Part shown: positions 1 to 8,816 of the stretch, one piece after another
Numbering within the stretch: position 1 is the stretch's first letter
Layout: each line of letters starts with the position of its first letter
Source of the DNA: DATMBF01 sp035559595
GTDB lineage: Bacteria; Bacteroidota; Ignavibacteria; UBA10030
Reading direction: 5' to 3'
Assembly: GCA_035559595.1 (NCBI GenBank)
Contig: DATMBF010000008.1
Location: forward strand, 62,001 to 126,000
DNA length: 64,000 nucleotides
Notes under the pieces: model-generated
What the model was told of the DNA's origin: nothing
Databases searched by the model: none
Seen by the model: only the letters and a program-made list of their open reading frames with translations
Made by a program: the position numbers and the translations under genes

Positions 1-851
1 TTCTGGCTGACCCGAATCAGATAGCCCAGGTCATCATGAATCTCTGTATCAACGCGCGTGACGCCGTGCTCGATCGGAAGGATACAAAGGCCACAGGGGA
101 GATCACCATCAGTACGACAACGATTCATGCGGGCAAAGGGTTTATCGAAACACATCTGTCCGCACATCCCGGAAACTACGTTTGCCTTGCGGTCGGCGAT
201 ACAGGGATCGGCATGCCGCGTGATGTTCAGCAACGGATTTTCGAGCCCTTCTACACGACAAAGGAAAAAGGAAGGGGAACGGGACTCGGTCTCTCGCTTG
301 TTTATGGAATCGTTCGAAATCACAACGGCTTTGTCGATGTCTATAGCGAAGTTGGTAAAGGGACAACTTTTAAGGTATATTTCCCTGTTGCAAGGCGGGA
401 ACGAATTTCGGAGGAACCCACTGTGTCCGAAGGAGAGGTAAAACGGGGATCAGGCGAGACAATTCTTGTGGTCGATGATGAAGCGATCCTGCGCGAACTC
501 GTATCGGAGATTCTGTTCGAACATGGTTATGTCGTCTTGCCGGCAGCCAATGGAAAAGAGGCCGTGGAGATCTTTCAGCGCGAGCGGGAGAAGATCAAGC
601 TCGTTCTCCTCGATATGATCATGCCGGAAATGGACGGGCCGACGACATTTGCGCAACTCGCACAGATCGATCCGAACGTGCGCGTCCTAATCTCAAGCGG
701 CTTCTCGCAGGATTCCTCCGTGCAGGGGATTCTGAACCAGGGAGCATGCGGATTCGTGGCAAAACCGTATCGGTCTGACGACCTTCTCCAAACCGTTGCC
801 TCTGTGCTTGCGGGAAGCGATGGCCTGAACGAGAAAAACGCCAGCTCATGA
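1..851 (+). CDS. Hybrid sensor histidine kinase, 3' part (ATPase plus receiver domain)
   Basis: The reading frame is open from base 3, so the gene begins before the window; the sensor region and phosphoacceptor His are not visible. The visible part opens in the N box (NQIAQVIMNLCINARDA), followed by the G1 motif DTGIGM and the G2 motif GRGTGLGLSLVYGIV, which together form the HATPase_c ATP-binding domain. From about base 460 a CheY-like receiver domain follows, with the acidic pair in VVDDEA, the phosphoacceptor Asp in VLLDMIMPEMDG near base 612, and a C-terminal KPY lysine. This order is typical of PAS-containing NtrB-like hybrid kinases. The signal and partner cannot be inferred. The stop overlaps the start of the next gene by ATGA, so the two are likely translationally coupled, although their functions look unrelated. 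Confidence 0.9.
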   Translation, partial: LADPNQIAQVIMNLCINARDAVLDRKDTKATGEITISTTTIHAGKGFIETHLSAHPGNYVCLAVGDTGIGMPRDVQQRIFEPFYTTKEKGRGTGLGLSLVYGIVRNHNGFVDVYSEVGKGTTFKVYFPVARRERISEEPTVSEGEVKRGSGETILVVDDEAILRELVSEILFEHGYVVLPAANGKEAVEIFQREREKIKLVLLDMIMPEMDGPTTFAQLAQIDPNVRVLISSGFSQDSSVQGILNQGACGFVAKPYRSDDLLQTVASVLAGSDGLNEKNASS

Positions 852-1768
852 GAGATGTTTCCTCCAAACAACCAACACTTCGAATTGCCTCCGCAACAGC
901 CATTCTTAGGGTTGCCAAACAGACACTAAAGCGTATCCATGATCAGACTGTCCCGAAGGGGGACCCACTTCCCGTTGCTCGTGTCGCGGCGATTCAAGCG
1001 GCCAAGCAAACAAGCAACATTATTCCGTACTGCCACCCGATTCCGATCGAGTGGGCTTCCTGCGAGTTCGAACTCGACGATAAGATAGGAGAAATCCGGA
1101 TACATACCCAGGTCAAGGCGGTTCACAAAACAGGCGTGGAGATGGAGGCTCTGACGGCAGCGGGTGCCGCAGCGTTGACACTGTATGATGTTCTCAAACC
1201 GATTGACGACGGTATGGAGATTGCGAGTATACGATTGACGAAGAAAGAGGGGGGAAAATCAGATTTTCGGATAACTGATCTGCCGATTCGGGCTGCCGTC
1301 GTGGTGATTTCAGATTCTGTTTCCCAGGGGAAGAGGGAAGACCGCTCGGGAATTCTCATCAAGCAGAGGCTTCGTGAAGAGAACGTTGGTGAGGTTATCG
1401 ATAAGGTCGTCTCGGACGATCCGAAAGCCATCGAGAGTGTTCTTAGGGAATTGAGTGACAGCGGAGCGGTGGATATTGTTCTCACAACCGGCGGAACAGG
1501 TTTGGGACCGAGGGATAACACGCCTGAGGTGACGAAGGCTCTCATCGAAAGAGAATTGCCCGGCATTTCCGAAACCCTTCGATCGTATGGTCAGGAGCGT
1601 ACTCCCTTCTCCATGCTATCACGCGGAATGGCGGGTGTGCGGGGAACAACACTGATTGTGAACTTGCCAGGGTCGCCCAAAGGTGTGCAAGAGGGGCTTG
1701 ATGTTCTGTTTCCGGCGGTGAAACACGCCTTAAAAATGATGCGGGGAGAAGGTCACCCAACACGATAG
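848..1768 (+). CDS. moaCB: MoaC-MoaB fusion, molybdenum cofactor biosynthesis
   Basis: A 306-residue two-domain protein. Residues 1-150 are MoaC (cyclic pyranopterin monophosphate synthase): it opens MRDVSSKQPTLRIASA and has the NIIPYCHPIPI active-site segment, KTGVEMEALTAAGAAA, and a GGKS-containing end. Residues about 155-306 are MoaB/Mog-like (molybdopterin adenylyltransferase fold), with VLTTGGTGLGPRDNTPE and an NLPGSPKG motif. The fusion would act at two steps of Moco synthesis: formation of cPMP and, in MoaB/Mog proteins, adenylylation of molybdopterin. Such MoaC/MoaB fusions are known in Bacteroidota-like genomes. No other Moco gene lies in the window. The start overlaps the preceding kinase stop (ATGA), and carB1 begins 6 bases after its stop. 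Confidence 0.93.
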   Translation: MRDVSSKQPTLRIASATAILRVAKQTLKRIHDQTVPKGDPLPVARVAAIQAAKQTSNIIPYCHPIPIEWASCEFELDDKIGEIRIHTQVKAVHKTGVEMEALTAAGAAALTLYDVLKPIDDGMEIASIRLTKKEGGKSDFRITDLPIRAAVVVISDSVSQGKREDRSGILIKQRLREENVGEVIDKVVSDDPKAIESVLRELSDSGAVDIVLTTGGTGLGPRDNTPEVTKALIERELPGISETLRSYGQERTPFSMLSRGMAGVRGTTLIVNLPGSPKGVQEGLDVLFPAVKHALKMMRGEGHPTR

Positions 1769-1774
1769 CGAACG

Positions 1775-3250
1775 ATGCCCAAACGTACCGACATCAAGTC
1801 GATTCTCATCATCGGTTCCGGACCGATTGTTATCGGTCAGGCCTGCGAGTTTGATTATTCGGGAACGCAGGCGTGCAAAGTACTGCGCGAGGAGGGGTTC
1901 CGCACAATCCTCATCAATAGCAATCCGGCCACCATCATGACGGATCCCGATCTCGCCGATGCAACCTACATCGAACCGATTACGCCGGACTTTGTCGAAA
2001 AGATCATCGAGAGAGAGCGACCCGATGTTATTCTGCCGACGATGGGCGGACAAACGGCACTCAACACCGCGGTTGCTTTGGCAGAGAGTGGAGTCCTGAA
2101 GAAGTATGGCGTGGAGCTCATCGGTGCCAGGTTGGAGGCAATTAAGAAAGCGGAGGATCGCGAGCTCTTTCAGATCGCGATGAAAAACATTGGTCTCGAG
2201 ACTGCCCGTGGCGGATTCGTGCATTCGCTTGATGAAGCAATCAGGGTTGCCGAATCGATAGGCTTTCCGATTATTATCCGACCATCCTTTACGCTTGGCG
2301 GCACGGGCGGCGGAACGGCATATAACTTCGAGGAATTCAAAGAGAAAGTTGAGCACGGATTGTCGAGCAGTCCGATCCATCAGGTCCTCATCGAAGAGTC
2401 GGTGATCGGATGGAAAGAATACGAGCTCGAAGTGATGCGCGACCTCAAGGACAATGTTGTCATCATCTGCTCGATCGAGAACTTCGATCCGATGGGGGTC
2501 CATACCGGCGATTCGATTACCGTAGCCCCAGCTCAGACATTGACCGACAAAGAGTATCAAATCATGCGGGATGCCGCCAAGAAGATTATCCGCGAAATTG
2601 GCGTCGAAACAGGTGGATCGAATATCCAGTTTGCTGTCAATCCGCGCGACGGCCGTATGCTGGTCATCGAAATGAATCCTCGTGTTTCGCGCTCATCGGC
2701 GCTTGCGTCGAAAGCAACAGGGTTCCCCATCGCAAAGATTGCCGCCAAGCTGGCCGTTGGATACACGTTGGATGAGATCCCGAATGACATCACGAAAGAG
2801 ACACCGTCTTCGTTCGAACCAACCATCGATTATTGTGTGGTGAAGATTCCGCGTTGGGATTTCGAAAAATTCAAAGGTGTGGATGACACGTTGGGAGTAC
2901 AAATGAAGTCTGTGGGCGAGGCGATGGCCATTGGTCGGACGTTCAAGGAGGCTTTCCAGAAGGCGCTGCGTTCACTCGAGCAGGGCCGCTTCGGCCTGGG
3001 AGCCGATGGAAAGGATGTGATTGATGTCCGTTCCTTGCCGGAGACAAAAAGGGGTGAGTGGAGGAAGAAGATCATGGATCGGCTAAAAATCCCCAAGCCG
3101 GACAATGTCTTCTACATCCGCTATGCGCTTCAGCTTGGCGTGTCCATCCAAGACCTGCATCAAGTCTCGAAGATTGATCCATGGTTCATTCATAACATCA
3201 AGCAGATTGTTGATCTTGAAGAGGAATTATATAGCTACGGAGTATCATAA
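1775..3250 (+). CDS. carB1: Carbamoyl-phosphate synthase large subunit, N-terminal half
   Basis: A 491-residue protein matching the first synthetase half (carboxyphosphate domain) of CarB, which is normally one chain of about 1070 residues. It starts with the Rossmann-like pre-ATP-grasp fold (IIGSGPIVIGQACEFDYSGT). The ATP-grasp domain has FTLGGTGGGTAYN and the metal-binding EMNPRVSRSSALASKATG. It ends inside the oligomerisation domain, after KIDPWFIHNIKQIVDLEEELYS. The chain stops by a true TAA, exactly where E. coli CarB has a short loop. With the glutaminase CarA (not in the window) it makes carbamoyl phosphate for pyrimidines and arginine. The second half is 3717-5534. The downstream Spy-like gene has its AGGAG site overlapping this stop, so the genes form one transcript. 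Confidence 0.95.
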   Translation: MPKRTDIKSILIIGSGPIVIGQACEFDYSGTQACKVLREEGFRTILINSNPATIMTDPDLADATYIEPITPDFVEKIIERERPDVILPTMGGQTALNTAVALAESGVLKKYGVELIGARLEAIKKAEDRELFQIAMKNIGLETARGGFVHSLDEAIRVAESIGFPIIIRPSFTLGGTGGGTAYNFEEFKEKVEHGLSSSPIHQVLIEESVIGWKEYELEVMRDLKDNVVIICSIENFDPMGVHTGDSITVAPAQTLTDKEYQIMRDAAKKIIREIGVETGGSNIQFAVNPRDGRMLVIEMNPRVSRSSALASKATGFPIAKIAAKLAVGYTLDEIPNDITKETPSSFEPTIDYCVVKIPRWDFEKFKGVDDTLGVQMKSVGEAMAIGRTFKEAFQKALRSLEQGRFGLGADGKDVIDVRSLPETKRGEWRKKIMDRLKIPKPDNVFYIRYALQLGVSIQDLHQVSKIDPWFIHNIKQIVDLEEELYSYGVS

Positions 3251-3259
3251 GGAGCAACA

Positions 3260-3727
3260 ATGAAGCATTCCTTTTTCGTCGTAGTTGTAATGAGCGTTAT
3301 TCTTTCCCTCGCCAATGCACAAATGACGGTTCCTTCAGATTCAATCGGTTTGGCGGAGGGGGAAGGAATGGGATTGGCAATGTACGCGGAGCAGAACGGT
3401 TATCCTGGGCCCAAACATGTTCTGGAGCTCAAGGATAAACTCGGTCTCACTCCGGACCAACTGAAGAAAACACAAGCACTTATGGAGGGGACGAAGCTCT
3501 CGGCGAGGGCAAAAGGTGAAGAGATCATTGAGGCGGAGCAGGAGTTGTACAATGCTTTTAAGGCGGGGAACATTAACGAGAAAAAGGTCCAGGAAATGTC
3601 GACCAAGATTGGCAAATTGCGCGGCGAGTTGCGCGCCGTCCATTTGAAGGCACACGTACGAATGAAGCACATTCTGAACCCCCCGCAGATTGAGCTCTAC
3701 AAGAGTTTACGAGCTCATGAAAACTAA
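3260..3727 (+). CDS. Spy/CpxP-like small periplasmic protein lying between the carB halves
   Basis: A 155-residue protein with a clear signal peptide (MKHSFFVVVVMSVILSLANAQ) and an all-helical, charge-rich mature part. That part contains an LTXXQ-type motif (LGLTPDQLKKTQALM) and a second one near the end (LNPPQIELYKSL), as in the Spy/CpxP/zinc-resistance family of periplasmic chaperones and metal-stress sensors. The start has a good ribosome binding site (TAAGGAG) that overlaps the carB1 stop. Its last 11 bases overlap the likely carB2 start. The location is odd: an exported stress-type protein within a cytosolic carbamoyl-phosphate synthase transcription unit. A second Spy-like gene occurs at 46264-46767, so the family has at least two members here. 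No experimental role can be assigned. Confidence 0.85.
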   Translation: MKHSFFVVVVMSVILSLANAQMTVPSDSIGLAEGEGMGLAMYAEQNGYPGPKHVLELKDKLGLTPDQLKKTQALMEGTKLSARAKGEEIIEAEQELYNAFKAGNINEKKVQEMSTKIGKLRGELRAVHLKAHVRMKHILNPPQIELYKSLRAHEN

Positions 3728-5534
3728 GCGAACAAGAATACCGGAGCGGGTCGAGCGGGGAATTCTCCTTAAGGCAAAGCAGTACGGTTTCTCTGACCGT
3801 CAACTTGCCACCATCTGGGGAACTACCGAAAAGGCAGTCCGTAAGCTCCGAATGTCGCTCGACGTGATACCCTCCTTCAAGACAGTCGATACATGTGCTG
3901 CGGAATTCGCGGCAAAGACTCCCTACCACTATTCCACGTACGATGAAGAGAACGAGTCTATCCGCACCGATCGCCGCAAAGTTATTATCCTTGGCGGGGG
4001 TCCCAACCGTATCGGGCAGGGAATAGAATTCGATTACTGCTGCGTCCATGGGGTGATGGCGTTAAAGGAAGAGGGGTACGAGGCGATCATGGTGAACTGC
4101 AATCCCGAGACCGTTTCCACAGATTACGATCTGGCCGACAAACTCTACTTCGAGCCGCTTACGCTTGAAGATGTCTTGAACATCTGCGAGTTGGAACGTC
4201 CCGATGGAATTATCGTCAGTTTCGGTGGGCAAACGCCACTCAAGCTTGCAAAAGCACTCGAAGAAAATGGCTTGAAGATTCTCGGCACGTCTCCCGAGGG
4301 AATCGACCTGGCGGAAGATCGGGAGAGGTTCGGGGCTCTGCTTCGAAAACTCAAAGTTCCGCATCCGAAGTACGGGACCGCGTACTCTGTGAACAACGCC
4401 ATTCTCGTTGCTGAGCAAATCGGTTACCCTGTACTCGTGCGGCCTTCGTACGTTCTTGGCGGCCGGGCGATGGAAATCTGTTACAACGGTGAAGCGGTGA
4501 AAGAGTACATGAAGAAGGCGGTCGATGTTTCGCCCGAACACCCCGTTCTCATCGACCGATTCCTCGAGGACGCGTTCGAGTTCGACGTCGATGCTGTTGC
4601 CGATGGTACAGATGTGATGATTGGTGGTGTGATGGAACATATCGAAGAGGCCGGGATTCATTCTGGCGACAGCTCGTGTGTGATTCCACCATATATGATT
4701 TCTCCGAAGAATTTGGAGATCATCAAGAACTATACGGTAAAGCTTGCGAAAGCGCTGAGAGTCGTCGGCTTGATCAATGTTCAGTTCGCAATGAAGGACG
4801 AGACCGTCTATGTTCTTGAAGTCAACCCCCGAGCGTCGAGGACAGTGCCGTTCGTGAGCAAAGCGATTGGAATTCCGCTTGCCAAGATTGCGGCAAAGGT
4901 TATGGTTGGAAAGACTCTTCAAGAGCTTGGCATGAGCGAGTTCGATTTCACAAAACTCAAGCACATTTCAGTAAAGGAGGCTGTCTTTCCATTTGCGAAA
5001 TTCCCGAAGGTTCCTGTTTTCCTCGGACCCGAGATGCGCTCAACGGGAGAGGTCATGGGTATTTCCACGGCATTTGGCGGAGCAGTCGCGAAGGCCCAAA
5101 CCAGCGCAGGCAACACCTTACCGAATGAAGGAACGGTTTTCGTAAGCGTCAATGAGAGTGACAAGAATGAGATCACGCTTTCGATTGTGCGTGAATATGT
5201 CCGTCTCGGTTTTTCCATCATTGCCACCGAAGGAACTGCACGCTTTCTGAACGAGCATGGCATCAAGAGTGGATTCGTGTATAAGGTCAACGAAGGTCGC
5301 CCCAATGTGGTCGATCTCATTAAGGATGGAAAGATCCAACTTGTTATTAACACGCCGCTTGGTGAGGAGTCCCGCTACGACGAATTCGCCATCGGTTGGG
5401 CAGCCATCGAGAACAAAATTGCTTTCTTCACGACGCTCTCTGCCGCAGCAACTGCCGTTAAAGGTATCGAACGACAGCGCTCCGATTCCCTGACTGTGAA
5501 GCCCCTGCAGGAATACCACGAAGAAATGAGGTAA
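3717..5534 (+). CDS. carB2: Carbamoyl-phosphate synthase large subunit, C-terminal half with MGS domain
   Basis: The reading frame opens at 3690, but the ATG at 3717 is the better start (605 residues): it overlaps the preceding stop by 11 bases, while the earlier one lies further inside the Spy-like gene. Residues about 10-60 complete the CarB oligomerisation domain (GFSDRQLATIWG, then DTCAAEFAAKTPYHYSTYDEE). The carbamoyl-phosphate-forming synthetase half follows (IILGGGPNRIGQGIEFDYCC; VRPSYVLGGRAMEI; LEVNPRASRTVPFVSKA). The last 130 residues are the MGS-like allosteric domain (IIATEGTARFLNEHGI; VINTPLG). Every segment expected of the second half of CarB is present, so with carB1 a functional two-piece enzyme is likely. 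No strong ribosome binding site precedes the ATG, which suggests translation by reinitiation from the Spy-like gene. Confidence 0.94.
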   Translation: MKTKRTRIPERVERGILLKAKQYGFSDRQLATIWGTTEKAVRKLRMSLDVIPSFKTVDTCAAEFAAKTPYHYSTYDEENESIRTDRRKVIILGGGPNRIGQGIEFDYCCVHGVMALKEEGYEAIMVNCNPETVSTDYDLADKLYFEPLTLEDVLNICELERPDGIIVSFGGQTPLKLAKALEENGLKILGTSPEGIDLAEDRERFGALLRKLKVPHPKYGTAYSVNNAILVAEQIGYPVLVRPSYVLGGRAMEICYNGEAVKEYMKKAVDVSPEHPVLIDRFLEDAFEFDVDAVADGTDVMIGGVMEHIEEAGIHSGDSSCVIPPYMISPKNLEIIKNYTVKLAKALRVVGLINVQFAMKDETVYVLEVNPRASRTVPFVSKAIGIPLAKIAAKVMVGKTLQELGMSEFDFTKLKHISVKEAVFPFAKFPKVPVFLGPEMRSTGEVMGISTAFGGAVAKAQTSAGNTLPNEGTVFVSVNESDKNEITLSIVREYVRLGFSIIATEGTARFLNEHGIKSGFVYKVNEGRPNVVDLIKDGKIQLVINTPLGEESRYDEFAIGWAAIENKIAFFTTLSAAATAVKGIERQRSDSLTVKPLQEYHEEMR

Positions 5535-5640
5535 GAGAGTGGTCACCCTGGTGGCGGAACGTGAAGGAAGGATCTCTTGAACCACCTCTCATATCTTCGT
5601 TCTCCCCTGAACTTGTGAACTTCTTCCGTTTCTCCATTTC

Positions 5641-5659
5641 TGCCCTATCGGGCACTTTT
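5641..5659 (+). terminator. Possible weak rho-independent terminator after carB2
   Basis: TGCCC (5641-5645), loop TATC, GGGCA (5650-5654), then cTTTT. The stem is only five pairs and the T run is short, so it is a weak candidate. Its place, about 110 bases after the carB2 stop and before the promoter-like site at 5701, is sensible. Confidence 0.35.
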
Positions 5660-5700
5660 CCACGTTCGCTTAGTCTGAGTCACACTCGATACGAGTTTTC

Positions 5701-5729
5701 TTGACTTCTACTGCTGCTCTCATTAAATT
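5701..5729 (+). promoter_or_regulatory. Candidate sigma-70-type promoter for the TPR/Ton cassette
   Basis: TTGACT (5701-5706) and TAAATT (5724-5729) are separated by 17 bases. They stand 37-65 bases upstream of the ATG at 5766. Two short perfect inverted repeats flank the site: ACTCG-ATA-CGAGT (5684-5696) overlaps the region just before -35, and AGAGTAT-CTA-ATACTCT (5742-5758) lies in the untranslated leader. They could be operators or RNA hairpins. This is inferred from sequence only. Confidence 0.45.
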
Positions 5730-5765
5730 AAGCTCTTAGCAAGAGTATCTAATACTCTACTTTAA

Positions 5766-8700
5766 ATGAAAAGTGCTCAACCTCTATACGGCATACTGTT
5801 TTCTGTGAGCTTAGCGCATTTGGCATTTTTCCTCTTCCTTCCCTCCTTAGCTGATTCTCAGGTCTTGCAACAGGGGAAACCGGCTGCGCTTGTTGAGGAG
5901 CAGGACTACGCCTTCGCTTACGGCTTGTTCAAAGATGGACTCTTTCCGCTTGCGGAAGAGCAACTGTCGAAGTTTCTCGAGACTTACCCCGGCAGTGCGA
6001 GGCGGATGGATGTTCTCTATCTGAGAGGCGAGTGTTATTTTCACCAAGGTCTGCATGATCGCGCCGCACGTGAGTTTGAGGTATTCCTGAGTGAGTATCC
6101 GCGGGGCCGGCTCTCTGACGACGCTCATGTTCGATTGGGTGAGACGTATCTCAAGCTCAGAAAGAGCGCCGACGCGATCGAGCAATTCAAAACTGTGCTT
6201 GACCGGTTCGGTGCATCCGAACTTGCGGGAGAGGCTGGGTATTGGATTGGAGAGGCGTATTCGAGAATGGGGGATTGGGATAACGCGATCAAGTATTACG
6301 CACTCTCGTTCGAGGGATACCCGACAGGCCGGTTGCGTGACTATGCTGCCTACTCAACCGGGTGGGCATATCAGAAGAAGGGGATATTCTCGTCCGCAAT
6401 TGAATGGTATCGTCGTGTTATCCGGGAGTTTCCTCAAAGTGGCCTGAGAGCATTGGCGGGGATTCGCATCGCGGAATGTCACTTCACGCAAAAGGAATAT
6501 CGGAAGACCATTGATGAACTGCAGAACGTCAAGGACCTGACAACGCAGAAGGAAGAACGCGGGGAGGTAGAGTATTTGATTGCTGAATCGTACTATCATC
6601 TTCAAGAGTACGATACGGCAAGGAAACGGTACAGTGAGTTTCTTTCCACGTTCCCCGATCATAGACTCAAGAGAGATGTCGAATACTCTCTTGCATGGAC
6701 TTTTCTTAAGGAAAAGAATTTCGGTCAGGCTCTGGAGGCCTTCACCCGCCTTGCCGATAACGATGATCACGTGGCACATGCCGCGCTTTATCGGGCAGCG
6801 GTCACCCTTCAGATGATGGGGAGAGTAGATTCCGCGCGCGCCACTTTCCTCGATGTTCAGAAGAAGAATCCTGCTGGCGAGTTTGCCGACAATGCCTTGT
6901 TTGATGCGGGTCTCATCTTCTTTGACCAGAAACGACCCGGAGAGGCAAAGGTTCTCTTCCATCAACTCATCTCAAACTATCCAAACAGCGATGTGGTGGC
7001 AGACGGATTCCGAATGTACGGCGAATGCCTGCTTGCCGAATCTCAGTTTGATGAAGCCCGGCAAGCGTTCGAAAGGGCCCTGACGTCTCCGAATCCATCG
7101 TTCGATACAAAAGTTGGCTCCGCTTTCAAAATTGCCTGGATCTACTACAAGCAGCGGCACCTTGAACAAGCCGCCGCCTCGTTTGCCGATTTTGTCGAGA
7201 ATTACCCGGAGCACCCTTATGCGTCCGAGGCAACATTCTGGCTTGCGGAATCGGAGTATCACCTCGGTCGGTATGCAGCCGCCCGTGCCAACTACGAGAA
7301 GGTCGCAGCGTTGCCGCGGCATGAAAAGCGAGAAGAGGCCCTCTATGGAGCTGCATGGTCGCTTTACAAAATGGATGAGTTTGGCAAGGCGATCACCGCG
7401 TTTGAACGCCTCCTCAGCATCTTTCCGAATGGCCGTTTTGCCTTTGAAGCCCGCCTCCGAATTGCAGATTGTGCTTTCTTCTTAAAAGAATACCGCCAGG
7501 CTGCGAGTTCGTATCGCACATTGATCCGAATGCACCCGAAGCACGAGATGCTCGACTATGTCAATTATCAGCTTGGGCAGACGCTGTATCGTGCTGGGGA
7601 TAAGGATCAGGCGATGGAACAATTCCGCTCACTGATCAAGGCATTCCCGAAATCGACGTACGCCGACGACGCGCAGTATATGCTGGGGTGGATCTGGTTC
7701 CAGAGCAAGGAGTATCGCGAGGCAATCAAAGAGTTCGAGAAAGTGATCAGCGCTTATCCCTCAAGTGAACTCGTTGCACGAGCGTCTTATAGCATTGGTG
7801 ACGCCTACTATAATCTGAACCAATACGCGCAGGCCGAGCGGGCGTATCGTAATGTTCTGCAAAAGTATCCCGACAGTCCGTTTGTGGTTGATGCGATATC
7901 GGGAGTCCAGTTTTGTCTGGTCGCTCAAGGAAGATCCCAAGATGCGCTTAAGGTCATCGATGACTATGTGAAGCAGAACCCCGGGAGTGTTGCCGCCCAA
8001 AATCTCTATCTTCGTAAAGGGGATCTTCTGCTCAGCCAAAAAGATTACCCTGGTGCAGTGACGGAGTATCAATCGTTTATCGATCGCTATCCAACCTCGG
8101 ATCTCGTTCCGACAGCGTTGTACTCCATCGGGAAGGCTCTCCAGGCGCAAGGTGACAGCCGATCGATAGAATACTTCGACCGGGCTGCGGATTTCGAAAA
8201 GGCTTCTGACCAAGTGGTAACGCAATCCCTCTTTGAAGCGGGAAATGAATACTTTCAGCAAAAACGATATGATCTCGCACTGAAGCAGTTCCAGCGTATC
8301 GAAAATGAATATCCGAATTCGAATCTTCGTCCGGATGCATCCTTCCTGAAGGCGGCAATCTTCTTTGAGAATGGGGATATGGAAGAGGCGAGAAATCAGT
8401 TCGAGTTTGTGGCGAGTCGATTTGGATCGACGTTGGCCGGTGCGAAGGCAAATCTTGCGCTGGTCCGACTACACCTCCGAGATCACCGTTACACGCAGGC
8501 CATGCAACGCGCGCAAACAGTGGCAACGACAAGGACAGACGAACTTGGGGCAGAGGCGCAGTATCTCATCGGTGTTGCTCATGCGGAGCAGGGAGATTGG
8601 GATGCAGCCGTAAAGGCATTTCTCCGCGTGCGTTATGTCTTCCCGGCTCAGCAACAGTGGGTCATCAAGTCGTATCTCGCCTTGGGGAATGCCTATGAAC

Positions 8701-8816
8701 AACTGAAGGATTTCCGTCGAGCCAAAGAAGCCTATGAGAGTGTGCTGAAGCTGGAGAAAGAAGGTGAGGCAATGAGCGAGGCCCAGAAACGACTGAGGCA
8801 GTTGGAGCGGATGTAA
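5766..8816 (+). CDS. Large exported TPR-repeat protein (CpoB/BamD-like repeats)
   Basis: A 1016-residue protein with an N-terminal hydrophobic export signal (residues 8-32), followed almost entirely by tandem 34-residue tetratricopeptide repeats. Many repeats have the YP..S/.A..A pattern seen in CpoB/YbgF and BamD TPRs (for example FLETYPGSARRMDVLYLRGE and KVISAYPSSELVARASYSIG). It should form a long superhelical periplasmic scaffold for protein-protein contacts. No catalytic domain is visible. It heads a tight gene set; its TAA overlaps the next ATG (TAATG), so it is coupled to the outer-membrane barrel gene, followed by SPOR, ExbB, ExbD and TonB-like genes. By analogy with Tol-Pal and Ton systems it may link the inner-membrane motor to outer-membrane assembly; that is inference. 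No clear ribosome binding site precedes the ATG. Confidence 0.88.
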   Translation: MKSAQPLYGILFSVSLAHLAFFLFLPSLADSQVLQQGKPAALVEEQDYAFAYGLFKDGLFPLAEEQLSKFLETYPGSARRMDVLYLRGECYFHQGLHDRAAREFEVFLSEYPRGRLSDDAHVRLGETYLKLRKSADAIEQFKTVLDRFGASELAGEAGYWIGEAYSRMGDWDNAIKYYALSFEGYPTGRLRDYAAYSTGWAYQKKGIFSSAIEWYRRVIREFPQSGLRALAGIRIAECHFTQKEYRKTIDELQNVKDLTTQKEERGEVEYLIAESYYHLQEYDTARKRYSEFLSTFPDHRLKRDVEYSLAWTFLKEKNFGQALEAFTRLADNDDHVAHAALYRAAVTLQMMGRVDSARATFLDVQKKNPAGEFADNALFDAGLIFFDQKRPGEAKVLFHQLISNYPNSDVVADGFRMYGECLLAESQFDEARQAFERALTSPNPSFDTKVGSAFKIAWIYYKQRHLEQAAASFADFVENYPEHPYASEATFWLAESEYHLGRYAAARANYEKVAALPRHEKREEALYGAAWSLYKMDEFGKAITAFERLLSIFPNGRFAFEARLRIADCAFFLKEYRQAASSYRTLIRMHPKHEMLDYVNYQLGQTLYRAGDKDQAMEQFRSLIKAFPKSTYADDAQYMLGWIWFQSKEYREAIKEFEKVISAYPSSELVARASYSIGDAYYNLNQYAQAERAYRNVLQKYPDSPFVVDAISGVQFCLVAQGRSQDALKVIDDYVKQNPGSVAAQNLYLRKGDLLLSQKDYPGAVTEYQSFIDRYPTSDLVPTALYSIGKALQAQGDSRSIEYFDRAADFEKASDQVVTQSLFEAGNEYFQQKRYDLALKQFQRIENEYPNSNLRPDASFLKAAIFFENGDMEEARNQFEFVASRFGSTLAGAKANLALVRLHLRDHRYTQAMQRAQTVATTRTDELGAEAQYLIGVAHAEQGDWDAAVKAFLRVRYVFPAQQQWVIKSYLALGNAYEQLKDFRRAKEAYESVLKLEKEGEAMSEAQKRLRQLERM

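Noticed and set aside
4062..4964. A 300-codon frame on the minus strand inside carB2.
   Set aside because: carB2 is clearly real; the antisense translation has no recognisable family and shows shadow-type composition.
1775..5534. Reading the carB split as a simple frameshift or assembly error.
   Set aside because: The halves are separated by a complete gene with its own signal peptide and ribosome site, and both halves have proper ends.
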